A DNA stretch of 64,000 nt, taken from positions 29,064 through 93,063 of the forward strand of contig NZ_QOAZ01000012.1 of the NCBI RefSeq assembly GCF_003574675.1, given 5' to 3'. Each line of letters begins with the position of its first letter. Positions within the stretch are counted from its first letter, which is position 1. The stretch is from Azohydromonas sediminis (GTDB taxonomy: Bacteria > Pseudomonadota > Gammaproteobacteria > Burkholderiales > Burkholderiaceae_C). Both the position numbers and the translations under genes were made by a program. The notes beneath the pieces are model-generated. The model made no database searches, was not told where the DNA came from, and saw only the letters and a list, made by a program, of their open reading frames with translations. Of the stretch, positions 1-7,312 are shown one piece after another.

Positions 1-904
1 AGGTGTAGAGGATCTTCTTGACGATCGCCGACGCTTCCGGCCAGCGCGGCGGGTTGTTCGGGATGCCGGCGGCGACCATCTTCATGAAGGTCGGTTTGCC
101 GCGCGCGTTGGAGTTCTTGCCGCCGACCCAGATGGCCAGCTTCGAGTGCTCGGGGTCGTTGATCTGCATCGGCGGGCACGGGGGGTAGCAGGCGCCGCAG
201 CAGATGCACTTCTTCTCGTCGACCTCGAGGCTCGGCTTGCCGTTGACCAGCGCCGGGCGGATCGCCGCCACCGGGCAGCGCGCCACCACCGCCGGGCGCT
301 CGCAGACGTTGGCCACGAGGTCGTGGTTGATCTTCGGCGGCTTGGTGTGCTGCACGATGATCGCGATGTCGGCCTGGCCGCCGCAGTTGATCTCGCAGCA
401 CGAGGTCGACAGGTGCACGCGGTTGGGCATCTCCTCGCGCCGGAACTCGTCGTAGAGCTCGTCCATCAGCGCCTTGACGACACCCGAGGCATCGGTGCCC
501 GGGATGTCGCAATGCAGCCAGCCCTGCGTGTGCGCGATCATCGACACCGAGTTGCCGGTGCCGCCGACCGGGAAGCCGTTCTCCTCGAGCGCACTGATCA
601 GCGGCGCGACCTTGTTCGGGTCGGCGACCATGAACTCGATGTTGCTGCGGATCGTGAAGCGTACGTAGCCGTCGGCGTAGGTGTCGGCGATGTCGCACAG
701 CTTGCGGATCGTGTAGACGTCCATCTGCCGCTGCGTGCCGGCACGCACCGTCCACACCTCGTCGCCGCTGTGCGAGACGTGGTGCAGCACACCGGGGCGC
801 GGGCGGTCGTGGTAGCGCCAGTTGCCGTAGTTCTTCAGCAACGTGGGGTGCATGTACTGCTTGTTGTCGGGAGCGCCGCTCTCGATCGGGGTGCGATGGG
901 CCAT
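1..904 (-). CDS. dsrB: Dissimilatory sulfite reductase beta subunit DsrB, C-terminus cut by window edge
   Basis: Beta subunit of siroheme sulfite reductase. In a sulfur oxidiser it works with DsrA in reverse, releasing sulfite from persulfidic sulfur in the cytoplasm. The first 301 residues are present; the family is about 355-360 aa, so roughly 50-60 residues lie outside. The N-terminal ferredoxin-fold repeat is followed by Cys132, Cys169, Cys170 and Cys174 around the siroheme/[4Fe-4S] region. A ferredoxin-like insert (CICCGACYPPC, about 233-243) binds another [4Fe-4S]. ATG at 904 is 71 bp after dsrA on the same strand, with GGAAC about 8 bases upstream, so the two are co-transcribed. The 905-975 gap contains a GC-rich inverted repeat. 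The oxidative direction is inferred from the neighbourhood (soeABC, tusA-dsrE2, no dsrD seen), not proven by the sequence. Confidence 0.96.
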   Translation of the reverse strand, partial: MAHRTPIESGAPDNKQYMHPTLLKNYGNWRYHDRPRPGVLHHVSHSGDEVWTVRAGTQRQMDVYTIRKLCDIADTYADGYVRFTIRSNIEFMVADPNKVAPLISALEENGFPVGGTGNSVSMIAHTQGWLHCDIPGTDASGVVKALMDELYDEFRREEMPNRVHLSTSCCEINCGGQADIAIIVQHTKPPKINHDLVANVCERPAVVARCPVAAIRPALVNGKPSLEVDEKKCICCGACYPPCPPMQINDPEHSKLAIWVGGKNSNARGKPTFMKMVAAGIPNNPPRWPEASAIVKKILYT

Positions 905-975
905 GGTGCGTGTTCCGCGATGGATTCAGCGGGGTCCCGCCGCCGCGCCGGCGACGGCGGGTGCCAGGCGGCGGC

Positions 976-2274
976 TCAGGCCGCTGCCTTCTTCTTGGCG
1001 TTGATCTTTGCCACTTCCTCGTCCCAGCCGTCGGTGCGCACGTAGGGGTTCGTGCGCGGGTTCGAGACCATGTTCGGGTCGATGTCGACGCCGATGCCCT
1101 CGAGGAAGTTGACGAGGCCGATGCGCTCGATCATCTCGCCGGTGCGCTCGTGTTCGAGCGCGTTCTCGGCGAAGAAGTCGATCACGCGCTGCGCGAGGTC
1201 GACGAGGTTGTCGAAGTCCTCGTCGCTCTTCATCGGCATGAACGGCACGACGACGGTGCCCATCAGGTCGCCGATCTTGAGCGTGCGCTTGCCGCCGACG
1301 AGCACCGTCACGCCGGTGTCGGTGCCGCGCGCGAGCGCGCCCGTCATCACGTTGATGCAGTGCATGCAGCGCACGCAGTCGCCGTTGTCGATCTCGAGCG
1401 CATGCGTGTCGCTGACCTTGACGCTGCTGATCTTCTCGCCCTGGCGCAGGTCCTTGACTTCCTTGAGCTGGATCGCCTTCGTCGGGCAGCGCGCGACGAC
1501 GTCGTTGACGAGCTCGTTCATGCCGTGCTTGTCGAACCACTTGCGCGCCAGTTCCTCATCGGTGCGCATGTTGTCGCGCCACGTGCCGATGACGGCCATG
1601 TCGGCACGCTGGATCGAGTTCATGCAGTCGTTCGGGCAGCCGCTGAACTTGAACTTGAATTTGTACGGCAGCGCCGGGCGGTGGATGTCGTCGACGAAGG
1701 TGTTGATGACCGTGCGGTGCGCGCGGCCCTCGTCGTAGCAGCTCTGCTCGCAGCGCGCGGCGCCGACGCAGCTCATCGACGTGCGCACCGCGGGGCCGGC
1801 GCCGCCGAGGTCGAAGCCGAGCTCGTTGAGCTCGTCGAACGCCTCCTGCACCTTGGCGGTCGTCGCGCCCTGGAACATGATGTCGCCCGACTGGCCGTGG
1901 AACGCGATCAGGCCGGTGCCGTGCTTCTCCCAGATGTCGCACATCTTGCGCAGCACGTCGGTCGTGTAGTGCATGCCCGGCGGCGGCTGCACGCGCAGCG
2001 TGTGCAGCTCGGCGGCGTCGGGGAACAGCGGCTCGCCCTTGTCGTTCTTCAGCTCGGTGAAGCGCGGGATCACGCCGCCGCCGTAGCCGAACACGCCGAC
2101 GGTGCCACCCTTCCAGTAGCCCTTCTTCGTCTGGTACGACGTCTCGAGCGTGCCCAGCAGGTCGACGACGTAGTCCTTGTCTTTCGCGAGTCGCTTCAGG
2201 CCGGTGACGAAACTGGGCCACGGACCGGTCTCGAGCGCGTCGAGCATCGGCGTGTCGTGCATCTTCTTGGCCAT
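976..2274 (-). CDS. dsrA: Dissimilatory sulfite reductase alpha subunit DsrA
   Basis: Alpha subunit of the DsrAB siroheme enzyme, 432 aa, normal length. The siroheme-[4Fe-4S] motif is complete: Cys169-x5-Cys175 and Cys213-x3-Cys217 (SGCPNDC). A ferredoxin domain follows with Cys263 (RCPTKAI) and Cys300, Cys303, Cys306 (CVRCMHC). I chose ATG 2274 (MAKKMHD) because AGGAGA lies 6 bases upstream and DsrA proteins start this way; the frame stays open to 2427 without conserved sequence. It is the first gene of the leftward dsr operon. Its probable promoter, with paired palindromes, lies at 2401-2445, leaving a leader of about 120 bases. The downstream dsr genes (electron-transfer complex, dsrEFH, canonical dsrC) would be left of the window if present. 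Confidence 0.97.
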   Translation of the reverse strand: MAKKMHDTPMLDALETGPWPSFVTGLKRLAKDKDYVVDLLGTLETSYQTKKGYWKGGTVGVFGYGGGVIPRFTELKNDKGEPLFPDAAELHTLRVQPPPGMHYTTDVLRKMCDIWEKHGTGLIAFHGQSGDIMFQGATTAKVQEAFDELNELGFDLGGAGPAVRTSMSCVGAARCEQSCYDEGRAHRTVINTFVDDIHRPALPYKFKFKFSGCPNDCMNSIQRADMAVIGTWRDNMRTDEELARKWFDKHGMNELVNDVVARCPTKAIQLKEVKDLRQGEKISSVKVSDTHALEIDNGDCVRCMHCINVMTGALARGTDTGVTVLVGGKRTLKIGDLMGTVVVPFMPMKSDEDFDNLVDLAQRVIDFFAENALEHERTGEMIERIGLVNFLEGIGVDIDPNMVSNPRTNPYVRTDGWDEEVAKINAKKKAAA

Positions 2275-2400
2275 GCTTGTCTCCTGGGTGGCCGGCGCCG
2301 GTCCTGCAGCGCTGTCCCGCCTCGGCGGGCGGTTGATCGAAGGTCGGCAAATGCTATGGGCGCCGTGGTGCGCAGCGCTATCACCCGCGTCGGTAGCGAC

Positions 2401-2445
2401 GATAGACCCGATTGGGCAGACCGACACTACCCGGATGGGCTATGC
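2401..2445. promoter_or_regulatory. Paired ACCC-N4-GGG palindromes between dsrA and the rightward cassette
   Basis: Two sites are visible: AGACCC-GATT-GGGCA (2404-2418, centre 2411.5) and CTACCC-GGAT-GGGCTA (2427-2442, centre 2434.5), 23 bp apart. A -10-like TCTATC lies on the minus strand at 2406-2401 facing dsrA, and CTATGC lies on the plus strand at 2440-2445 facing the cassette. Each begins 5.5 bases beyond the centre of its proximal palindrome. The same layout occurs upstream of tusA and soeA. Binding by the NarL-type regulator at 16.1-16.8 kb is an inference. Confidence 0.7.
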
Positions 2446-2527
2446 GGCGATCCCCCGTGCCGGGTATGGACGCCGCCGGGCGTGGCCGCGCTCAATGCAC
2501 GCTTCGGCTCGACCGCCTTGCGCTGCG

Positions 2528-2767
2528 ATGACCCGCCTGACCCCGATTGCGAAGCTCCGCGTGCCGCTGGGCGGGCAGGACATCGAGCTGCAGCAGGTCG
2601 ACCACGACGCCGGCGGCATGAGCCTGCTGCGCACGCGCATCCGCGAGAAGAGCCGCTTCACGGTCTTCGACGTCGACCCGCTGACGGCGCGCGCCTGGGG
2701 CGAGGCGCTGCTGGCGTGGGCGCGCGCGCAGCCCGGCGCGGGCGACGCGGGCGATGGCGATGCATGA
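2528..2767 (+). CDS. Small conserved-looking protein of unknown function, first gene of the dsr-linked cassette
   Basis: A 79-aa soluble protein, not recognised. It begins MTRLTPIAKLRVPLGGQDI and has an alternating beta/charged pattern (ELQQVDHDAGG, LRTRIREKSRFTVFDVD) ending in a short helix with an Ala/Asp tail. There is no signal peptide, membrane segment or cysteine. ATG 2528 is the only start close to the onset of good third-position GC bias; the frame is open further upstream but is not protein-like there. It is the first gene after the divergent control region at 2401-2445. The next gene either overlaps its stop or begins within 15 bases, so translation is probably coupled. The position suggests a sulfur-related role, but nothing in the sequence shows one. 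Confidence 0.72.
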   Translation: MTRLTPIAKLRVPLGGQDIELQQVDHDAGGMSLLRTRIREKSRFTVFDVDPLTARAWGEALLAWARAQPGAGDAGDGDA

Positions 2768-2780
2768 GGCGGGAGCCGCC

Positions 2781-3422
2781 GTGATCGACGACGCCGAGCT
2801 GCCGCCGTCGACGATGGTCGACGCCGTGTTCCCGCTCGAGGGGCGCACGCTGCCGCGCGACTACCGGCTCGCACTGGCCGACGCACTCGATGCGGCCGCG
2901 CCGTGGCTGCGCGACCTGCCCGGCGCCGGCCTGCACCCGGTCAACGTCGCCGACACGGCCGGTGGCGACGTGCTGCTGTCGCAGCGCGCGCGTCTGGTGC
3001 TGCGTGTGCCACGCACGCACGCCGACGCGCTGCATGCGCTGGCCGGACGCGAGCTCGACGTCGACGGGCACCGCGTGCGCCTGGGCGCACCGCACCTGCG
3101 CGAGCTGCTGCCGCACAACACGCTGTACGCGCACTTCGTCGCCGCCGACCTCGACGAAGGCACGGGCGGCGACGACGAAGCGGCGTTCCTCGCCGCCGTC
3201 AACGCCGAGCTCGACGCGCTCGGTGCGGCGTGCCGGCGCATCTGCGGCCAGCGCCAGCGCATCCGCGGCGGCGACGGCGTGCTCGTGGGCTTCAGCCTGA
3301 TGCTGCACGGGCTCGCGGCCGCCGACGCGCTGCGCGTGCTCGAAGCCGGTGTCGGCCCGCACCGGCGGCTCGGCGCGGGCCTGTTCGTGCCGCACCGCTC
3401 GGCCGCGGCGGTGGGCAGCTGA
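2781..3422 (+). CDS. Cas6/Cmx6-like (subtype I-MYXAN type) protein without a CRISPR locus
   Basis: About 213 aa. The N-terminal signature MVDAVFPLEGRTLPRDY, the middle segment ELDVDGHRVRLGAP and the C-terminal glycine-rich loop GVGPHRRLGAGLFVPHR match my memory of the Cas6/Cmx6 family, whose CRISPR members cleave crRNA precursors. The Gly-rich loop is the RNA-binding hallmark of RAMP folds. As I recall, the family usually has PxDHgyxLyxAL; here the His is Tyr (RDYRLALADAL), so nuclease activity may be lost. No array or other cas gene is in the window. Neighbours are a 79-aa unknown and a DsrC paralogue. Start: GTG 2781 follows GGCGGGAG at good spacing; ATG 2754 or 2760 in the same frame would overlap the previous gene and lack a ribosome site. 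Family membership is likely; function is unknown. Confidence 0.78.
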   Translation: MIDDAELPPSTMVDAVFPLEGRTLPRDYRLALADALDAAAPWLRDLPGAGLHPVNVADTAGGDVLLSQRARLVLRVPRTHADALHALAGRELDVDGHRVRLGAPHLRELLPHNTLYAHFVAADLDEGTGGDDEAAFLAAVNAELDALGAACRRICGQRQRIRGGDGVLVGFSLMLHGLAAADALRVLEAGVGPHRRLGAGLFVPHRSAAAVGS

Positions 3423-3470
3423 ACCGGTCACGATCCGTCCGACCCTGAACCACGACAGGAGACATTCGAC

Positions 3471-3800
3471 ATGGGGTATGTCGTCAACGGCACCGAACTG
3501 GAAACCGACGAGCAGGGCTACCTGATCGAGCCCGATTTCGGCGACGAGGTCGTGCGCGTGATCGCCGCGGCCGAAGGCATCACGCTGACCGACGACCACT
3601 GGAAGGTCGTCGAGTACCTGCGCAACGAGTACCGCGAGCACGGCCACACGCCGAACTTCCGCCACATGCTCAAGGGCGTCGCCGAGATCCTGCCGGGCTG
3701 CGACAGCAAGGCGCTGTACGACCTGTTCCCGCTGGGGCCGGCCAAGCAGGGCGCGAAGGTCGCGGGGCTGCCGCAGCCTTACGGCAAAGGCGGGTACTGA
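3471..3800 (+). CDS. DsrC/TusE-family protein lacking both C-terminal redox cysteines (RspA-like)
   Basis: 109 aa with the full DsrC fold: MGYVVNGTELETDEQGYL at the start, DHWKVVEYLRNEY and the helix-turn-helix-like LKGVAEILPGC. Canonical DsrC carries two cysteines in a flexible C-terminal arm (KQGCK..AGLP.PTGCV) that hold the trisulfide substrate. Here the arm reads KQGAKVAGLPQPYGKGGY: the upstream Cys is Ala and the penultimate Cys is gone. The only Cys is in the body (LPGC, about residue 84). It therefore cannot be the sulfur carrier for DsrAB; Cys-less family members have been described as regulatory-type. ATG 3471 has AGGAGA 9 bases upstream. It is third in the cassette, and a strong double hairpin follows its stop. 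Confidence 0.92.
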   Translation: MGYVVNGTELETDEQGYLIEPDFGDEVVRVIAAAEGITLTDDHWKVVEYLRNEYREHGHTPNFRHMLKGVAEILPGCDSKALYDLFPLGPAKQGAKVAGLPQPYGKGGY

Positions 3801-3812
3801 TGGCTCCCCCCC

Positions 3813-3847
3813 GAAGCGCCTTCGGCGCTCCCCCCCAGGGGGGCGCC
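3813..3847 (+). repeat. Nested GC hairpins after the DsrC paralogue
   Basis: AGCGCC-TTC-GGCGCT (3815-3829) overlaps a second, larger inverted repeat in which GGCGCTCCCCCC pairs with GGGGGGCGCC (3824-3847). The two cannot form together. There is no U-run, so this is a terminator-like or transcript-stabilising element. Its C-run/G-run layout resembles dispersed intergenic elements of Burkholderiales; whether it is repeated elsewhere in the genome cannot be seen here. The rest of the 3801-3948 gap is GC-rich without a gene. Confidence 0.6.
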
Positions 3848-3948
3848 GCCAGCGGGCCGGCGAAGCCGGACCCGCGGCGGCCGCTGGACGGGCGCTTCGC
3901 TTCGCTTGCGGTCTGCGTGCGCGCAAGCTCTGTCGGAGGGTTCGCCCC

Positions 3949-4557
3949 GTGGCGATGCGGCTGAAGACGCACTGGTTCAAGCCCGAGCAGCCGAAGTCGG
4001 CCGAGCAGCGCGCGAGCGCGATCGCGTTCATCGTCTGGCGCGTCGCGCGGCAGATGCTCGACCGCATGCGCAAGGCCGGGTTCGACATCGACGTCGGGCC
4101 GCCGTACTTCGCGTTCCTGCGCGAGGTGCTGGTGTTCCTGATCCAGTGCGCCGACCGCATCGCCTACGCGCGCCAGGCCGGCGACGAGCGCGCCGCGTTC
4201 ACGACGGCGCTCGTGCTGCGCACCGCCGACTTCCTCGAGGAGAACGAGGGCGACCTGCTCGGCCCGGTGGCGCCCGGCACGGCGAGCTACCGCGAGCGCT
4301 TCATCGACCTGTTCAACGAGGTCGCGCCGCACTACGCCGAGTTCGGCTACGGCGACGACGGGCCCGACTTCGGCTTTCGCCGCTACCTCGGCAGCCGCAT
4401 CGAGCCGCTGCTGCCGCCCAAGGACCGCCCGTGGGTGCTCGACCAGGTGATGGACATCGAGGCGCCCGAGGCCGTCGCGCTCGTCGAGCGCGGCATGGCC
4501 GGTGTCTATTCGACCGAGAAGCGCGCGCGCCGCGCCTCGGCGCTCGGAGCCGACTGA
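3949..4557 (+). CDS. Unknown 202-aa cytoplasmic protein of the dsr-linked cassette
   Basis: 202 aa, not recognised. It starts MAMRLKTHWFKPEQPKSAEQ and is mainly helical: AFIVWRVARQMLDRMRKAGF, then a hydrophobic FAFLREVLVFLIQCADRIAY and a long middle helix with EENEGDLLG. The C-terminus is basic (EKRARRAS). It has one Cys and no signal peptide; the hydrophobic helix contains charged residues and is more likely a core helix than a membrane span. GTG 3949 is preferred over ATG 3955 because GGAGG at 3935-3939 sits about 9 bases before GTG. Its stop overlaps the ATG of the dioxygenase gene (TGATG), so the two are translationally coupled. Codon bias is the same as in its neighbours. Confidence 0.82.
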   Translation: MAMRLKTHWFKPEQPKSAEQRASAIAFIVWRVARQMLDRMRKAGFDIDVGPPYFAFLREVLVFLIQCADRIAYARQAGDERAAFTTALVLRTADFLEENEGDLLGPVAPGTASYRERFIDLFNEVAPHYAEFGYGDDGPDFGFRRYLGSRIEPLLPPKDRPWVLDQVMDIEAPEAVALVERGMAGVYSTEKRARRASALGAD

Positions 4558-5507
4558 TGACGACGGTCACCTCGGTGCGCACCGCCACCGCGAGCCCGTT
4601 CGACCTCGCGGACGAGGTCGCGTACCGCCGCTGGCGCGCCGCGAAGCTCGCTGCCGCGCCGCGCGACGTCGACGAACTGATCGTCGACGTCGCCGACCCG
4701 TTCGCGCTGACCCCGCGCGAGCGCGATGCGCTGCTCGAGCGCTGCGCCCGCGCGAACATGGCCGTCTACCGCGGCCCGGCGAGCGCGGCCGACGCGTCGC
4801 TGCCGCGCGCGCTCGGGCGCCAGCTCGGGCTCGAGCGGCTCGACGCCAACTGGCTCGCCGAGGAAGACGGCATCTCGCACATCACCGTCAGCGACCGCAG
4901 CGACGGCGACGGCGGGCGCGGCGGCTTCATCCCGTACACCGACCGCGCGATCCGCTGGCACACCGACGGCTACTACCACCCGGCCGGCCGGCGCATCCGC
5001 GGCATGATCCTGCACTGCGTGCGCCCGGCCGCCGAGGGCGGCGTCAACGCGCTGCTCGACCACGAATGGGTCTACATCGCGCTGCGCGACGCCGACCCCG
5101 CGCACATCGCCGCGCTGATGGCCGACGACGCGATGACCATCCCTGCGCGCGAAGACGCCGTCGGCGGCGTCGCCCGCGCGGCGCAGTCGGGGCCCGTGTT
5201 CTCCGTCGACGACGACGGCGCGCTGCACATGCGCTACACCGCGCGCACGCGCAGCATCGTCTGGAAAGACGACCCGGCCACGCGCGCCGCGGTGGCCGCG
5301 CTCGAGGCGGTCCTCGCCAGCGACGCGGCACCGGTGCTGCGGCTCAAGCTCGAGGCCGGGATGGGCATCGTCGCCAACAACGTGCTGCACGAGCGCACCG
5401 CATTCGTCGACGACCCGGCGCGCCCGCGGCTGCTGTACCGCGCCCGCTACCTCGACCGCGTGGCGCCGCGCGCCGCGCGCGGAGACGCCGCATGGCGCAA
5501 TGGGTGA
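4557..5507 (+). CDS. TauD/TfdA-like Fe(II)/2-oxoglutarate-dependent dioxygenase
   Basis: 316 aa with the jelly-roll dioxygenase signature: His135-x-Asp137 in RWHTDGYYHP, distal His278 in NNVLHERTAF, and Arg291/Arg295 for the oxoglutarate carboxylate. Family members hydroxylate small organic substrates such as taurine, releasing sulfite from sulfonates. That would feed sulfite to SoeABC, but the substrate cannot be read from the sequence; this protein is longer at the N-terminus than TauD and carries an extra Gly/Asp-rich segment (about 112-123). No uptake system for sulfonates is nearby. The ATG overlaps the upstream stop and the 3' end overlaps the next gene by 16 bases, so it belongs to the cassette operon. 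Confidence 0.88.
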   Translation: MTTVTSVRTATASPFDLADEVAYRRWRAAKLAAAPRDVDELIVDVADPFALTPRERDALLERCARANMAVYRGPASAADASLPRALGRQLGLERLDANWLAEEDGISHITVSDRSDGDGGRGGFIPYTDRAIRWHTDGYYHPAGRRIRGMILHCVRPAAEGGVNALLDHEWVYIALRDADPAHIAALMADDAMTIPAREDAVGGVARAAQSGPVFSVDDDGALHMRYTARTRSIVWKDDPATRAAVAALEAVLASDAAPVLRLKLEAGMGIVANNVLHERTAFVDDPARPRLLYRARYLDRVAPRAARGDAAWRNG

Positions 5508-6955
5508 CCGTCTGGCGCGCCGCGCAGCTCGTCGGCGTCTCGCGCGGCGTGCTGCAGCAGCGCATCCGCGACGGCGCGCTGCAGCTCAGCGACGACGGCC
5601 GCGTGTCCACCGACGCGCTGCTCGCGCTGTACCCGCAGGCGCGGCTCGAGGAGTCGGGGCTGCTCGAACGCGTCGCGCGCATCAAGGACGAGGCGTTCGG
5701 GCGCCGCGTGCGCGAGCGGCTGCTGCCGAGCCAGGAGGTGCTCGCGCAGCGGCTGTTCGCGCAGACGCAGGAGCTCGCCGACGTGCGCCGCCACCTCGAG
5801 CGCTACCACGCGCTGGTGATGGAGCTGCGCGAGACGGTGCGCGACGGCGACGACGCGCGCTGGCAGCGGCTGCAGCAGCAAATCGAGCGCGGGCTGGCAC
5901 GCGTGCTCGCCACCGAGACCGTCGACGTGCTCGATGTGATGGATGACATGCTCAAGGTGATGTCGGCGCAGGTCACGCTCAGGCCCAGCGGCCACGAGTT
6001 CACCGTCGAGGGCCGCGACACGCTGCTGCAGGCCGGGCTGCGCGCCGGGCTCAAGCTCAACTACGGCTGCGGCAACGGCAGCTGCGGCATGTGCAAGGTG
6101 CGCGTGATCGCCGGCGAGGTCGCCAAGGTGCAGCACTGCGACTACGCGCTGTCGGAAGCCGAGCGCGCCCAGGGCTACACGCTGATGTGCGCACACACCG
6201 CGGCCAGCAGCGAGCTCGTGCTCGAGACGCTGGAGGCCCGCGGCCCGCAGGACATCGCGGCGCAGCAGATCACGACCACCGTGCGCGCCGTCACCGCGCT
6301 CGCGCCCGACACGCGGCTGCTGCACCTGCAGACGCCGCGCACGAACCGGCTGCGCTTCCTCGCCGGGCAGTCGGTGACGCTGGGCATCGCGGGCGCCGGC
6401 GGCGACGACGTGCACGCGACCCACCCGGTGGCCAGCTGCCCGTGCGACGACCGCAACCTGCACTTCTACGTCGCGCGCGACGACGGCGACGCGTTCGCGC
6501 GCGCGCTGTTCGCCGGCACCGTCAAGCCGGGCCAGCCGGTCACGGTGTGGGGGCCGCTCGGCACGTTCGTGCTCGCGGAGAGCCCGCGCCCGCTCGTCTT
6601 CGCCGCCTGCGACACGGGCTTCGCGCCGGTCAAGAGCCTGATCGAGCACGCGCTCGCGCTCGACGCGGCGCCGTCGATCTCGCTGTTCTGGCTCGCGACG
6701 CGGCCCGACGGCCACTTCATGGCCAACCAGTGCCGCGCGTGGTCCGAGGCGCTCGACGCGTTCGAGGTCACGCTGTCGCGGCACGACGACGCGCGCGAAG
6801 GCGCGCGCGAGATGGCGCACGCGATGCGCGCCGACCTGTTCGACATCGACTGCGACTTCTACCTCGCCGGCCCCGAGGCCTTCGTCGCCACGCTCGATGC
6901 GCAGCTCGCCGGCGCCGGCGTGCCCGCCGCGCAGCGCTTCGTCGAGGTCGTCTGA
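5492..6955 (+). CDS. HTH/coiled-coil domain fused to [2Fe-2S] ferredoxin and flavin-NAD(P)H reductase
   Basis: 487 aa with three parts. Residues 4-47 look like an excisionase/MerR-type helix-turn-helix (VTVWRAAQLVGVSRGVLQQR, then DGRVSTDALLALYP). Residues 55-150 are charged and helical, probably coiled coil. Residues 157-250 form a plant-type ferredoxin with Cys193, Cys198, Cys201 and Cys233 (CGCGNGSCGMC). Residues 260-487 are an FAD/NAD(P) reductase (FLAGQSVTLGI, then FAACDTGFAPVKSLIEHAL). The reductase half would pass electrons from NAD(P)H to a partner, plausibly the adjacent dioxygenase. The DNA-binding-like N-terminus on a redox enzyme is unusual. ATG 5492 has GGAGA 8 bases upstream and overlaps the dioxygenase gene. 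Confidence 0.9.
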   Translation: MAQWVTVWRAAQLVGVSRGVLQQRIRDGALQLSDDGRVSTDALLALYPQARLEESGLLERVARIKDEAFGRRVRERLLPSQEVLAQRLFAQTQELADVRRHLERYHALVMELRETVRDGDDARWQRLQQQIERGLARVLATETVDVLDVMDDMLKVMSAQVTLRPSGHEFTVEGRDTLLQAGLRAGLKLNYGCGNGSCGMCKVRVIAGEVAKVQHCDYALSEAERAQGYTLMCAHTAASSELVLETLEARGPQDIAAQQITTTVRAVTALAPDTRLLHLQTPRTNRLRFLAGQSVTLGIAGAGGDDVHATHPVASCPCDDRNLHFYVARDDGDAFARALFAGTVKPGQPVTVWGPLGTFVLAESPRPLVFAACDTGFAPVKSLIEHALALDAAPSISLFWLATRPDGHFMANQCRAWSEALDAFEVTLSRHDDAREGAREMAHAMRADLFDIDCDFYLAGPEAFVATLDAQLAGAGVPAAQRFVEVV

Positions 6956-6957
6956 CG

Positions 6958-7290
6958 ATGGATCCGCAGGCCACGCTCGGCGGCGACTGCAGCGGCGGCG
7001 AGTCGTTCGCGCTGCGCGTGATCGGCCACAGCATGGCGCCCGAGTTCAACGACGGCGACATCGTGATCGTCGAGCCCGACGGCCTCGCGCGCGACGGCTC
7101 GTTCGTGCTCGCGTTGCACGACGGCGAGTGGATCTTCCGCCAGCTGCGCGGCGACGGCACGCGCTGGTGGCTGCACGCGCTCGACCCCGCATGGCCCGAC
7201 TTGCCGATCCCCGGCCTCGAGGCCGTGCGCGGGGTGATCATCCAGAAGGCGCTGCCGGGACGCCGGCGCGCGTCGAAACGCTACGTCTGA
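6958..7290 (+). CDS. S24/LexA-type peptidase-fold protein, probably without the catalytic Lys
   Basis: 110 aa, a single S24 domain with no DNA-binding domain. The Ser motif is present (RVIGHSMAPEFNDGDIVIVEP, Ser about residue 25). Active LexA/UmuD/signal-peptidase-like proteins place the general-base Lys in a strand like vKRL after the next hairpin. Here that strand reads GEWIFRQLRG, with Arg where Lys is expected. It may therefore bind rather than cut, or the Lys equivalent is elsewhere. A Trp-rich segment (TRWWLHALDPAWPDLP) follows. The start is ATG 6958, two bases after the reductase stop. It belongs to the cassette; its role there is unknown. Confidence 0.8.
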   Translation: MDPQATLGGDCSGGESFALRVIGHSMAPEFNDGDIVIVEPDGLARDGSFVLALHDGEWIFRQLRGDGTRWWLHALDPAWPDLPIPGLEAVRGVIIQKALPGRRRASKRYV

Positions 7291-7312
7291 CCCCGCTGCG
7301 AAGCCCTCCACG

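Noticed and set aside
910..2784. Very long open frame antisense to dsrA
   Set aside because: It is an Arg/Ala/His/Val-rich shadow produced by high GC on the opposite strand of a well-supported gene; no family-like sequence or ribosome site.
2754..3422. Treating the Cas6-like gene as evidence of a CRISPR system here
   Set aside because: No direct-repeat/spacer array and no other cas gene could be seen anywhere in the window.
4557..5507. Naming the dioxygenase tauD
   Set aside because: Active-site residues fit the superfamily, but nothing shows taurine specificity and there is no taurine transporter nearby.
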